Shown piece after piece: positions 15,667-23,418 of a stretch of DNA of 64,000 bases. Origin of the DNA: Flavobacterium sp. 9AF. GTDB lineage: Bacteria > Bacteroidota > Bacteroidia > Flavobacteriales > Flavobacteriaceae. The notes under the pieces are model-generated. The model did no database searches. It was not told the origin of the DNA and worked only from the letters and a program-made list of their open reading frames with translations. The DNA is taken from assembly GCF_902506265.1 (NCBI RefSeq), contig NZ_LR733556.1, forward strand, positions 418,614 to 482,613, given 5' to 3'. How positions within the stretch are numbered: the first letter of the stretch is position 1; the number at the start of each line of letters is the position of its first letter. The position numbers and the translations under genes were made by a program.

Positions 15667-18060
15667 TTATTTTCGATTCTTTTTTGCATAAAAATTACTC
15701 ATTAAAGTCACAAAACTTACTATGGTAATTGAACTTAAGGGCATTATTATTGCAGCTACTAAAGGTGATAAATTTCCTGAAACAGCAAAGGACAAGCCTA
15801 CTAAGTTGTATAATAATGATAAACCAAAACTCATGTATATAGTTTTCATTGCATTTTTGGAATAGTCCAAATAATATCCAATATTTGAAAATTCGCTAGC
15901 ATCCATAATACCATCACATGCTGGAGAAAAAACGTTTACATTTTCTGAAATGGATATTCCCACATTACTTTGTGCCAGAGCTCCAGCATCATTAAGACCA
16001 TCTCCTATCATCATTACATTTTTACCTTCCTTTTGCAAATTTTCTATGTATTTCAACTTTTGCTCTGGTTTTTGGTTAAAAATGAGTTGTGTATCTTTAG
16101 GTAACATTTTTTCTAAGATCTTCCTTTCACCATCATTATCACCAGATAAAATACTCAAATGATATTTTTTAGATAAATTTTCAAATAATTCTTCCAACCC
16201 CTGTCTGTACTGATTATTAAAAACAAAACTTCCTTTGTAAATCCCATTAATTTCAATATGAACTTTGGTTTTTTTATGAGTATTTTCACTAATATGATTT
16301 AGATAATCTGAAGACCCTAATTTTAATGTGTTTTCATTGAAACTAGCTTCAACTCCTTTACCAATAATTTCTTCGAAATGTGTGGGTGCTATTTTATCGG
16401 TTTGGGGTAAGTAATCATATAACCTTCTACTCAAAGGATGATTAGAACCTCGTAGCGCATTTTTTAAAAACATTACTTCATTTTCACTTAAATTTTTGCC
16501 TTCATAAGTAATCGAAGTCTTTTTATTAGTAGTTATTGTACCTGTTTTATCAAAGACTAAAGTATCTACTTTTGCTAATTGTTCAATTACCAATGCATTC
16601 TTCAAATACATTTTTTGTTTTCCCATGATTCGTAGGACATTTCCTAATGTAAAAGGTGCTGTTAAAGCTAAGGCACAAGGACAAGCTACAATTAAAACAG
16701 CCGTAAAAACAGTAAAGGCAGTTTTTAAATCAATAAACAACCAAATGAAGAAAACAGAAAAAGCTAATATTAATAAAATAGGAGTAAAATAATGACTCAC
16801 ACGGTCTGTAATTGTTTTATGCTTTTGTTGGATTTTCTTTTGAAAAACATCATTGCCCCATAATTGTGTTAAATAACTTTGGGAAACAGAAAAAAGCACT
16901 TCAATTTCTATACTTTTTCCGGTCAATTTTCCGCCAGCAAAAACTTTATCTCCTGATTTTTTTTCAATCGGTACAGCTTCACCTGTAACGAAACTATAAT
17001 CAATGGCTGCTTTTTCAGAAATTAGAACTGCATCTACTGGTAATAATTCTTGATTACGTATTAATAATCGATCCCCTTTTTCAATATCATATACTTGAAC
17101 AGGAATTTCTGAGCCATCATTATTCAATTTTGTAATTGCAATAGGAAAATAGGATTTATAATCGCGTTCAAAGGATAAGAAATTGTATGTTTTTTGTTGA
17201 AATAATTTTCCTAACAACATAAAGAAAACTAGTCCTGTCAAACTATCAAAAAAACCTTGCCCATAGTCAAAAATAATATCAACTGTACTGCGAATAAACA
17301 TAACTATGATTCCTAATGCAATAGGAATATCAATATTTAGTAATTTAGATTTGATACTTTTATAAGCAGAAACATAATAATCACTAGCAGAATAAATAAA
17401 AGATGGCAAAGACAAAGCAAAAATTAACCAACGAAAGAACCCTCTGTATTGATTAATCCAATATTCTTCAACTTCAAAATATTCTGGAAAGGATAATAGC
17501 ATAATATTTCCAAAACAAAAAAAAGCTACTCCTAATTTATATATTAGACTTCGATCAACATTTTTTTTACCCGCTTCAAAATTTTCTAAACTTATATAAG
17601 GCTCATATCCAATAGAACTTAACAAATAAGTAATTTCTTTTAAAGAAGTTTTAGAAGCATCGAAAGTTATACGAACTTTTTTCTCCGGGAAATTAACTTG
17701 TGAACTACTTATTCCTTCTTGCAACTTTTGTAAATTTTCCAAAATCCAAATACACGAGCTACAATGTATATGAGGTATGAAAAGTGAAACAATAGATGTT
17801 GTCTCTTCTTGAAAATCCAGTAGTTTATTAATAATTTTTTCATCATCTAAAAAATCATATTTTCCTATAATATCTTGTGGTGTCGCTCCTGGAGCTTGTT
17901 CAAAGTCATAATAACAAGTTAAATCATTTTGATTAAAAATTTCGTAAACCGTTTTACAACCATTACAACAAAAACTTCTGTTATCAAAAATAATTTCTTC
18001 ATTATTAGACACTTCAGTACCACAATGGAAACAATTTTTTGTATCCATAAATTTGCTCAT
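15667..18060 (-). CDS. ccoI: Copper-transporting P1B-type ATPase for cbb3 oxidase (CcoI/FixI)
   Basis: 797 residues. The N-terminal cysteine region typical of CcoI is present (CFHCG at 10-14 and CCNGC at 31-35). An HMA-type metal-binding motif HCSSC follows at 99-103. Then come the P-type ATPase core motifs TGEAVP, the copper site CPCALAL, the phosphorylated DKTGTIT, HPLSRRL and GDGLNDAGAL. It exports copper to the periplasmic side for insertion into the oxidase. The start is at 18060; a second ATG at 18048 is also possible because the predicted transcript starts only about 7 nt upstream. It has its own Fnr-type promoter, separate from that of ccoS. Confidence 0.95.
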   Translation of the reverse strand: MSKFMDTKNCFHCGTEVSNNEEIIFDNRSFCCNGCKTVYEIFNQNDLTCYYDFEQAPGATPQDIIGKYDFLDDEKIINKLLDFQEETTSIVSLFIPHIHCSSCIWILENLQKLQEGISSSQVNFPEKKVRITFDASKTSLKEITYLLSSIGYEPYISLENFEAGKKNVDRSLIYKLGVAFFCFGNIMLLSFPEYFEVEEYWINQYRGFFRWLIFALSLPSFIYSASDYYVSAYKSIKSKLLNIDIPIALGIIVMFIRSTVDIIFDYGQGFFDSLTGLVFFMLLGKLFQQKTYNFLSFERDYKSYFPIAITKLNNDGSEIPVQVYDIEKGDRLLIRNQELLPVDAVLISEKAAIDYSFVTGEAVPIEKKSGDKVFAGGKLTGKSIEIEVLFSVSQSYLTQLWGNDVFQKKIQQKHKTITDRVSHYFTPILLILAFSVFFIWLFIDLKTAFTVFTAVLIVACPCALALTAPFTLGNVLRIMGKQKMYLKNALVIEQLAKVDTLVFDKTGTITTNKKTSITYEGKNLSENEVMFLKNALRGSNHPLSRRLYDYLPQTDKIAPTHFEEIIGKGVEASFNENTLKLGSSDYLNHISENTHKKTKVHIEINGIYKGSFVFNNQYRQGLEELFENLSKKYHLSILSGDNDGERKILEKMLPKDTQLIFNQKPEQKLKYIENLQKEGKNVMMIGDGLNDAGALAQSNVGISISENVNVFSPACDGIMDASEFSNIGYYLDYSKNAMKTIYMSFGLSLLYNLVGLSFAVSGNLSPLVAAIIMPLSSITIVSFVTLMSNFYAKKNRK

Positions 18061-18071
18061 TTTACCTGTAA

Positions 18072-18131
18072 CAAAGGTTGCAATTGTATCAAATTAAAAA
18101 TATGATATTTGTCATACTTTAATTATATTTG
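18072..18131. promoter_or_regulatory. Divergent ccoI/fnr promoters sharing one Fnr-type box
   Basis: Box ATGATA-TT-TGTCAT (18102-18115, one mismatch from palindrome). Leftward, the ccoI -7 element AACCTTTG (complement of 18072-18079, one base off consensus) stands 22 bp away, the activating distance seen at hemN and ccoS. Rightward, the -7 element TATATTTG (18124-18131) of the fnr-like gene stands only 8 bp away, so the box would cover the -33 region of that promoter and favour repression. Confidence 0.68.
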
Positions 18132-18151
18132 AAAAAAAATAGTAAATCTTT

Positions 18152-18829
18152 ATGAGCAAGTGCGAACAATGCATTGTAAGACAATTTAGTTCTATTAAAG
18201 CACTAACCAAAGAACAGTTGGTTCAAATGGCTAATTGTAAAACTTCTTATACAATTAAAAAAGGAGAATCAATATTTGAAGAAGGAGAAAATTTAAATGG
18301 CGTATATTGTATAAAAGATGGAGTTTGCAAATTATCTAAATTAAGTTCTAACGGAAAAGATCAAATTGTAAAATTAGTTAAGGCTGGAGAACTTTTAGGT
18401 CAACGCTCCATGATAAGTGAAGAATCGGCAAATTTATCGGCCGTTGCTTTAGAAGATATGGAGGTCTGCTTTGTACCCAAAAGTGAAATATTACAATTTT
18501 TCAATCAAAACAATGATTTTTCAATGAATGTAATGAAAACGATTTGTGGTGATTTAAAAGAGGCTGATGATCATATGGTCGATATGGCTCAAAAAACAGT
18601 TAAGCAACGTTTAGCTGAAACTTTAATTTATTTAGAGGAAACCTTTGGAAAAAATGAAGATCAAAGTATAAAAATTCAACTTTCTAGAGAAGAACTAGCT
18701 GGAATGATAGGTACAGCAACTGAAAGTTGTATTCGCTTATTATCAGAATTCAACAAGAGTAAAATCATTGATTTACAAGGTAAAAAGATTTTTTTAAAAG
18801 ATAAAAAAGCGCTTCAAAAAATCAGTTAA
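18152..18829 (+). CDS. Crp/Fnr family transcriptional regulator
   Basis: 225 residues: a cyclic-nucleotide-binding-like beta-roll (about 20-130) with NLNGVYCIKDG and GELLGQRSM, a dimer helix, and a C-terminal helix-turn-helix (LSREELAGMIGTATESCIRLL, in two parts: LSREELAGMIG and TATESCIRLL). The recognition helix keeps the Glu and Arg that in E. coli FNR read the GA of TTGAT (E-x-x-x-R). Cysteines C4, C7 and C29 near the N-terminus, with later ones near 52, 58 and 130, make an oxygen-sensing Fe-S cluster possible but unproven. It is divergent from ccoI, and matching boxes precede ccoI, ccoS and hemN. Confidence 0.93.
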   Translation: MSKCEQCIVRQFSSIKALTKEQLVQMANCKTSYTIKKGESIFEEGENLNGVYCIKDGVCKLSKLSSNGKDQIVKLVKAGELLGQRSMISEESANLSAVALEDMEVCFVPKSEILQFFNQNNDFSMNVMKTICGDLKEADDHMVDMAQKTVKQRLAETLIYLEETFGKNEDQSIKIQLSREELAGMIGTATESCIRLLSEFNKSKIIDLQGKKIFLKDKKALQKIS

Positions 18830-18858
18830 TTTATTTTTGGCACAATAATTGGATTATA

Positions 18859-18882
18859 ATTCATGTAACATAAAACATGAAT
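18859..18882. repeat. Inverted repeat at the start of the 18886 gene
   Basis: ATTCATGT (18859-18866) and ACATGAAT (18875-18882), perfect 8-bp arms with an 8-bp spacer. In RNA it would form a hairpin ending 3 nt before the preferred ATG at 18886. A -7 match TATTTTTG is at 18832-18839. Confidence 0.55.
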
Positions 18883-18885
18883 AAT

Positions 18886-20142
18886 ATGAAAACGAATTTA
18901 CTTACAGGAATATTTAGTTTTTTCTTTGCTGTGACTTCCTTTGCGCAAGATAAAACAACAGTAACTGCAAATAGCAGTGATATAAGTGATAATTTGGATT
19001 TAAGAGCAGTAGCTACTATTTTTGGTGATGCTTCAGATTTAGAAGATTTTGAAAGAAGATTAAATGATCCAAAATCTCAAATTTCAAATTTAGATTTAAA
19101 TAATGACAATTATGTCGATTATTTACGTGTTATTGAATCGGTAGAAGGTGCTGCACATATTATAGTAATTCAAGCTGTTTTAGATAAAGACATTTATCAA
19201 GATGTTGCTTCTATTGAAGTAGAAAGAGACAACAATAATAATGTACAAGTACAAGTTGTGGGAGATGTATATATGTATGGATCAAATTATATATATGAAC
19301 CTGTTTATGTACACAGACCTGTAATCTATACTACCTTTTGGGTAAGTAGTTATCGTCCTTACTGTTCAAGCTGGTATTGGAATTACTATCCTACTTATTA
19401 CACTTATTGGAGACCTTTTCCTATCTTTAGATATAGAAATCATATAGCAGTTCACATTAATTTTGGTCATTCTTATCACTATGTTACTACCAGAAGATGT
19501 GCTTATGCTTACAATACTTATTATGGAAGAAGATGCAATGGCTATGAGAGAAGATATCCAAACCATTCCTTTAGTCATAGAAATTCTGGATATAGCAATA
19601 GATATGAAATGGATCAAAATAGATCAATTAGCACAAGAGTTCCAGGTTCAAGAGAATTAGCATATAACAATAATAGAACATCGGGTCAAATAAGAGAAGG
19701 AAGAACAAATACTGAAGGATCTACGAGAGGTTATACTTCTACAAGAAATTCAAGCTCGGATGTGGCAACTACAAGAGGGCATTCTTCTATTACAAGAGAT
19801 AACAATACATCCTCTACTAGAAATTATTCCTCTACAAGAGATAACAACACCAATGGAACAAGAAATTATTCTTCAACAAGAGATACAAAATCAATTACAA
19901 GTACTCCTAGAGATTATTCTTCAACGAGATCAAATTCGAGTTCCACAAGAAATTATGAATCAATTAGAAGTTCATCAGCAACCCGTAATAATAATGCCCA
20001 AATGAACACTTCAAGAAGTTCTAGCTCCCAAAGAGAAAGCACTAACAGAAGTTACAGTGGTTCTTCTAGACAGAATGGTAGTTCGAGTAATAATAGAAGT
20101 GCTAATGGAAGAGGTGATTCACAGAGAGGTGGAAGAGGATAA
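18886..20142 (+). CDS. Secreted protein with aromatic-rich centre and Ser/Thr/Arg/Asn-rich tail
   Basis: 418 residues from ATG 18886 (an ATG three codons earlier lies in a hairpin). A signal peptide ends near TSFAQ. Residues about 25-120 form a folded domain with LDLNNDNYVDYLRV, an EF-hand-like calcium motif, and a beta-rich section (IIVIQAVLDKDIYQDVASIE). The next 100 residues are very rich in Tyr, Trp and His. The last 190 residues are low-complexity with repeats of S-T-R-D/N-N-N/Y-S-S and end in a Gly/Arg-rich tail. I know similar uncharacterised flavobacterial proteins but no function. The basic tail might bind polyanions or cell wall; this is inference. Confidence 0.8.
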   Translation: MKTNLLTGIFSFFFAVTSFAQDKTTVTANSSDISDNLDLRAVATIFGDASDLEDFERRLNDPKSQISNLDLNNDNYVDYLRVIESVEGAAHIIVIQAVLDKDIYQDVASIEVERDNNNNVQVQVVGDVYMYGSNYIYEPVYVHRPVIYTTFWVSSYRPYCSSWYWNYYPTYYTYWRPFPIFRYRNHIAVHINFGHSYHYVTTRRCAYAYNTYYGRRCNGYERRYPNHSFSHRNSGYSNRYEMDQNRSISTRVPGSRELAYNNNRTSGQIREGRTNTEGSTRGYTSTRNSSSDVATTRGHSSITRDNNTSSTRNYSSTRDNNTNGTRNYSSTRDTKSITSTPRDYSSTRSNSSSTRNYESIRSSSATRNNNAQMNTSRSSSSQRESTNRSYSGSSRQNGSSSNNRSANGRGDSQRGGRG

Positions 20143-20160
20143 TATTGAAATATAGAAAGA

Positions 20161-20187
20161 AAGCTGTCTTCTAAGACAGCTTTTTTT
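20161..20187 (+). terminator. Intrinsic terminator
   Basis: Stem AAGCTGTCT (20161-20169) / AGACAGCTT (20174-20182), 4-nt loop, then seven T. It ends the 18886 gene. Confidence 0.88.
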
Positions 20188-20224
20188 GTTTAAATTACTA
20201 TCTTTGCAGGCTGATTAAATAAAA

Positions 20225-21439
20225 ATGAGATTACACAGAAATTTAGTTTTTACGGTTATTGATTCTTTATTAGCTATATTCAATGAAGGAGAATATGCAG
20301 ATAAAGTAGTAGCTCGTGCTTTAAAAAAAGATAAACGTTGGGGTAGCAACGATAGAAAATTTGTAGCAGAAACCATTTATGAAATTGTACGTTGGAAAAG
20401 GTTATATGCTGAAATTGCAGAAGTAAAAGAACCTTACGATAGAGATAACGTTTGGCGAATCTTTGCTGTTTGGGCCGTTTTAAGAGGCATCACGCTTCCT
20501 GATTGGAAATATTTTGAATCGACTCCAACGAGAAAAATTAAAGGCCGTTTTGATGAGCTATCAAAGATTAGAAAATTCAAAGAATCTATTCCTGATTGGA
20601 TGGATGAATTGGGTATAGAGGAACTAGGTGAAGTAACTTGGTCTAAAGAATTAGAAGCGCAAAATAAACAAGCTGAAGTAATTCTAAGAGTCAATACGCT
20701 AAAAACAACTAAGGAAAAATTAAGAGCGCAATTAATGGATTTAAATATAGAAACTTCTATATCCAAAGACTATCCTGATGCACTTATTTTAAAGGAAAGA
20801 GCCAATGTATTTATGACCGATTTATTTAAAGAAGGTTATTTTGAAGTACAAGATGCTTCTTCTCAATTAGTGGCCTACTTTTTAGATGTAGCTCCTGGAA
20901 TGCGAGTAGTTGATACTTGTGCAGGTGCAGGTGGTAAAACATTACATTTAGCTTCTTTAATGCAAAATAAAGGCCAATTGATTGCTATGGATATTTATGA
21001 AAGTAAATTAAAGCAATTAAAATTGCGTGCTAAGAGAAATGGTGTTCACAATGTTGAATTTCGTGTGATTGATTCTACTAAAGTGATAAAAAAACTACAT
21101 GAAAAAGCAGATCGTGTATTAATAGATGCTCCATGTAGTGGATTAGGCGTTATGAAACGCAATCCTGATAGTAAATGGAAACTACAACCTGAATTTATCG
21201 ATAATATAAAACAAGTACAAGCAGAAGTTTTACAAAACTATTCTAAAATAGTAAAACCAGGTGGAAAAATGGTATATGCTACTTGTTCTGTTTTACCTTC
21301 TGAAAATGAAGAACAAGTTAAGCATTTCTTAAGCACAGATGCAGGAAAAAACTTTACTTTTGTAAAAGAAAACAAAGTTTTAGCTCATGAAAGTGGTTAT
21401 GACGGATTTTATATGGCTCTATTAGAACGTAAACTATAA
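20225..21439 (+). CDS. RsmB/NOP family RNA (cytosine-5) methyltransferase
   Basis: 404 residues. The C-terminal two thirds is a Rossmann SAM-binding domain: motif I DTCAGAGGKTLHLASL (about 236), IDAPCSGLGVMKRNP with the motif IV cysteine, and YATCSVLPSENEEQV with the catalytic motif VI cysteine. The N-terminal region carries a NusB-like helical part and a PUA/ferredoxin-like linker. Such enzymes make m5C in 16S rRNA or tRNA. Assignment to the rsmB position (C967) is not certain. A -7 element TATCTTTG stands at 20199-20206. The secreted endonuclease gene follows after 5 bp. Confidence 0.92.
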   Translation: MRLHRNLVFTVIDSLLAIFNEGEYADKVVARALKKDKRWGSNDRKFVAETIYEIVRWKRLYAEIAEVKEPYDRDNVWRIFAVWAVLRGITLPDWKYFESTPTRKIKGRFDELSKIRKFKESIPDWMDELGIEELGEVTWSKELEAQNKQAEVILRVNTLKTTKEKLRAQLMDLNIETSISKDYPDALILKERANVFMTDLFKEGYFEVQDASSQLVAYFLDVAPGMRVVDTCAGAGGKTLHLASLMQNKGQLIAMDIYESKLKQLKLRAKRNGVHNVEFRVIDSTKVIKKLHEKADRVLIDAPCSGLGVMKRNPDSKWKLQPEFIDNIKQVQAEVLQNYSKIVKPGGKMVYATCSVLPSENEEQVKHFLSTDAGKNFTFVKENKVLAHESGYDGFYMALLERKL

Positions 21440-21444
21440 AAAAA

Positions 21445-22638
21445 ATGAAAAACAAAATTACTCTATTACTATTATTATTTCTAACATACAGTTTCTCTCA
21501 AATTCCAGCAGGATATTATGACTCTGCTACAGGTACAGGATATGCTTTAAAAACGCAATTGAAAAAAATTATTGATGATAATAATGATGGATTGCCTACA
21601 GAGTATCTTCATATTGACAGAGGTTATGGTAGCGGAACAAGCACAACCAATAATGGGTTATGGACTGCTTATGGAACAACAGACAGGGATATGGGCATAG
21701 GTTATGAAAATGACAATACCATTGTTGACATGTATTCAGAAAACCCAGCAGCTTCAGATTCATATAATTTCAATTACAATACGGCTTTAGGAGCAAATAA
21801 TGGTCAATGTGGAACCTATTCTAACGAAGGTGATTGCTACAATAGAGAACATTTAGTACCTCAGGCTTATTTTGATCATTATCAAGTTAATCCAATGAAA
21901 AATGATCCTAATTTTGTAATTCCAACTGATGGAAAAGTTAATGGAATTAGAGATAATTACCCTTTTGGAGTTGTTAACATAGCAAGTTATACATCTCAAA
22001 ATGGTTCAAAATTAGGTTCGAATTTAAACTCTGGCTATTCATCTGGTTATACTGGCACTGTTTTTGAACCTATAGATGAGTTCAAAGGAGATATAGCACG
22101 TTGTATCTTATATTTTGCAACTCGTTATGAAGATTTAATGGATAATTTTTATACGGGTGCTTCTGTGCAATCTAAAAACATGTTTGATGGTTCAACAAAT
22201 AAAGTTTTTTCAAATACTTTTTTAAATATTTTATTGAAGTGGCATTTACAAGATCCTGTTAGTACAAAAGAAATTAATAGAAATAACGCAATTTTTGTAT
22301 TTCAAAATAATAGAAATCCTTACATAGATCATCCAGAATATGTATGTCAAATTTGGTCTTCACAATGTGCTGTTTTAAGTTCTGAAAATTTTGCTTCTTT
22401 AGATGGTTTATTGATTTATCCTAATCCAACAAACAATAATACAGTTTTTATATCTTCACCAACCTCTTTAAAAGAAATGGTGATTTACAATATCAATGGG
22501 CAAATTGTACAAGAAATTAAAAATCTAAATACAATTTCTAATGAAACGTATCAAATAAATAATTTAAATAGTGGTTTTTATATGGTAAAAGTAGCATCTG
22601 AAAATGCTACAATCACTAAAAAGATTATTGTAAATTAA
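21445..22638 (+). CDS. Secreted endonuclease I with T9SS sorting domain
   Basis: 397 residues: signal peptide (1-18, LLFLTYSFSQ), then an endonuclease I (EndA/Vvn-type) beta-beta-alpha metal nuclease domain over about 20-310. Its active-site segment is CYNREHLVPQAYF, with His as general base, and DGKVNGIRDNYPFG follows. The last 75 residues are a T9SS type A domain (LIYPNPTNNNTVF, FYMVKVASENA, ending in KKIIVN). The protein should leave the cell through type IX secretion and degrade nucleic acids nonspecifically. A second paralog lies at 28119. It is probably read with the upstream methyltransferase (5 bp apart). Confidence 0.93.
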   Translation: MKNKITLLLLLFLTYSFSQIPAGYYDSATGTGYALKTQLKKIIDDNNDGLPTEYLHIDRGYGSGTSTTNNGLWTAYGTTDRDMGIGYENDNTIVDMYSENPAASDSYNFNYNTALGANNGQCGTYSNEGDCYNREHLVPQAYFDHYQVNPMKNDPNFVIPTDGKVNGIRDNYPFGVVNIASYTSQNGSKLGSNLNSGYSSGYTGTVFEPIDEFKGDIARCILYFATRYEDLMDNFYTGASVQSKNMFDGSTNKVFSNTFLNILLKWHLQDPVSTKEINRNNAIFVFQNNRNPYIDHPEYVCQIWSSQCAVLSSENFASLDGLLIYPNPTNNNTVFISSPTSLKEMVIYNINGQIVQEIKNLNTISNETYQINNLNSGFYMVKVASENATITKKIIVN

Positions 22639-22660
22639 ATATTTCTATATAGGTCTATAA

Positions 22661-22692
22661 AAAGAGGTTTAATTTAAATATTAAACCTCTTT
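22661..22692. terminator. Bidirectional terminator between convergent genes
   Basis: Perfect 12-bp stem AAAGAGGTTTAA (22661-22672) / TTAAACCTCTTT (22681-22692) with an 8-nt AT loop and A/T runs on both sides. It serves the endonuclease gene (plus) and the monooxygenase-like gene (minus). Confidence 0.82.
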
Positions 22693-22700
22693 TGTTTTTG

Positions 22701-22994
22701 TTAGAATCCAAAATCGTATTCTCTCTCTATTTTTGCGATTCTCACCTTGTAGTTTTTATACCATGTACTTCTCCCCTTTTCTTGAGCAACCAAATGATCA
22801 ATATTGGTTTTCCAATTTCGAATCGCTTCTAAACTTTCCCAATACGATACAGTTATGCCAATTTCATTTCTAGCACTTTCAACACTTATAAATCCAGGCT
22901 GTAATCGCGCTAAAACCTCCATCTTTTCAGCCATTTTAGCATAACCATTGTCATTTTCGGTTCTTATTGAAGTAAAAATTACTGCGTAATACAT
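22701..22994 (-). CDS. Antibiotic biosynthesis monooxygenase (ABM) domain protein
   Basis: 97 residues forming one ferredoxin-like ABM domain: YYAVIFTSIRT as the first strand, ARLQPGFISVESAR with the conserved GF, then ISVSYWESLEAIRNWK. The family includes small cofactor-free monooxygenases and heme-degrading enzymes, but most members are of unknown function. Here the motif SYWESLEAIRNW is the typical ABM signature. It stands alone between a terminator and a repeat region. Confidence 0.9.
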   Translation of the reverse strand: MYYAVIFTSIRTENDNGYAKMAEKMEVLARLQPGFISVESARNEIGITVSYWESLEAIRNWKTNIDHLVAQEKGRSTWYKNYKVRIAKIEREYDFGF

Positions 22995-23005
22995 CTTTTT
23001 AGGAA

Positions 23006-23037
23006 TTAGTTGTTAGTTGTTAGTTGTTAGTTGTTAG
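23006..23037. repeat. 7-bp tandem repeat TTAGTTG, about 4.6 copies
   Basis: TTAGTTG is repeated without change over 32 bp just upstream of the ABM gene start (12 bp before its ATG). Being directly upstream, length changes here could alter expression. Confidence 0.9.
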
Positions 23038-23101
23038 AAAATTATAAATTTGTTTTGAAAAAACCCTTTTTAAATAAAAAAAGAACTAAATACTATGATT
23101 T

Positions 23102-23299
23102 CTTCGCTTCTTCCCAAAATGGTAGAACTATTTGAAAATCATAGATTTTCCAATTCCTTATTTTGGCAAACGCTTCGCTTCTTCCCAAAATGGTAGAACT
23201 ATTTGAAAATCATAGATTTTCCAATTCCTTATTTTGGCAAACGCTTCGCTTCTTCCCAAAATGGTAGAACTATTTGAAAATCATAGATTTTCCAATTCC
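23102..23299. repeat. 71-bp tandem repeat, 2.8 identical copies
   Basis: Bases match those 71 positions further on from 23102 to 23228 without a mismatch. Each unit contains a perfect hairpin GAAAATC-ATA-GATTTTC (first copy 23134-23150) and the outer pair CCAAAAT / ATTTTGG. As 71 is not a multiple of 3, each copy changes the reading frame of the minus-strand gene that runs into it. Confidence 0.92.
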
Positions 23300-23411
23300 G
23301 TGTTAGACTATCTGTAATTTTAAGGGCTGCGTTAATTTCTGATATATTTTGACTAAAAGTAGTAATAGAAAAAATTATGATTATGGTTTGAAGTAGTTTT
23401 TTTATTATCAT
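23229..23411 (-). CDS. Short secreted peptide frame ending in the 71-bp repeat; probably a truncated gene
   Basis: From ATG 23411 the frame codes for 60 residues: a signal peptide (IIKKLLQTIIIIFSITTFSQ), then NISEINAALKITDSL and TRNWKIYDFQIVLPFWEEAK, ending RLPK at a stop inside the second repeat copy. The last 22 codons belong to the repeat unit. Because the repeats break the frame, the original protein may have been longer and lost its C-terminus by the repeat expansion. An upstream ATG at 23429 overlaps the end of the HNH gene by 11 bp. The family is not recognised. Confidence 0.5.
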   Translation of the reverse strand: MIIKKLLQTIIIIFSITTFSQNISEINAALKITDSLTRNWKIYDFQIVLPFWEEAKRLPK

Positions 23412-23418
23412 TTTATAA

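Noticed and set aside
19463..20005. Alternative-frame open stretches inside the 18886 gene
   Set aside because: They mirror the low-complexity repeats of the real frame, lack starts with signals and have no recognisable domains.
23102..23299. Possible CRISPR array
   Set aside because: Direct tandem copies of 71 bp with no spacers between them and no cas genes in the window.
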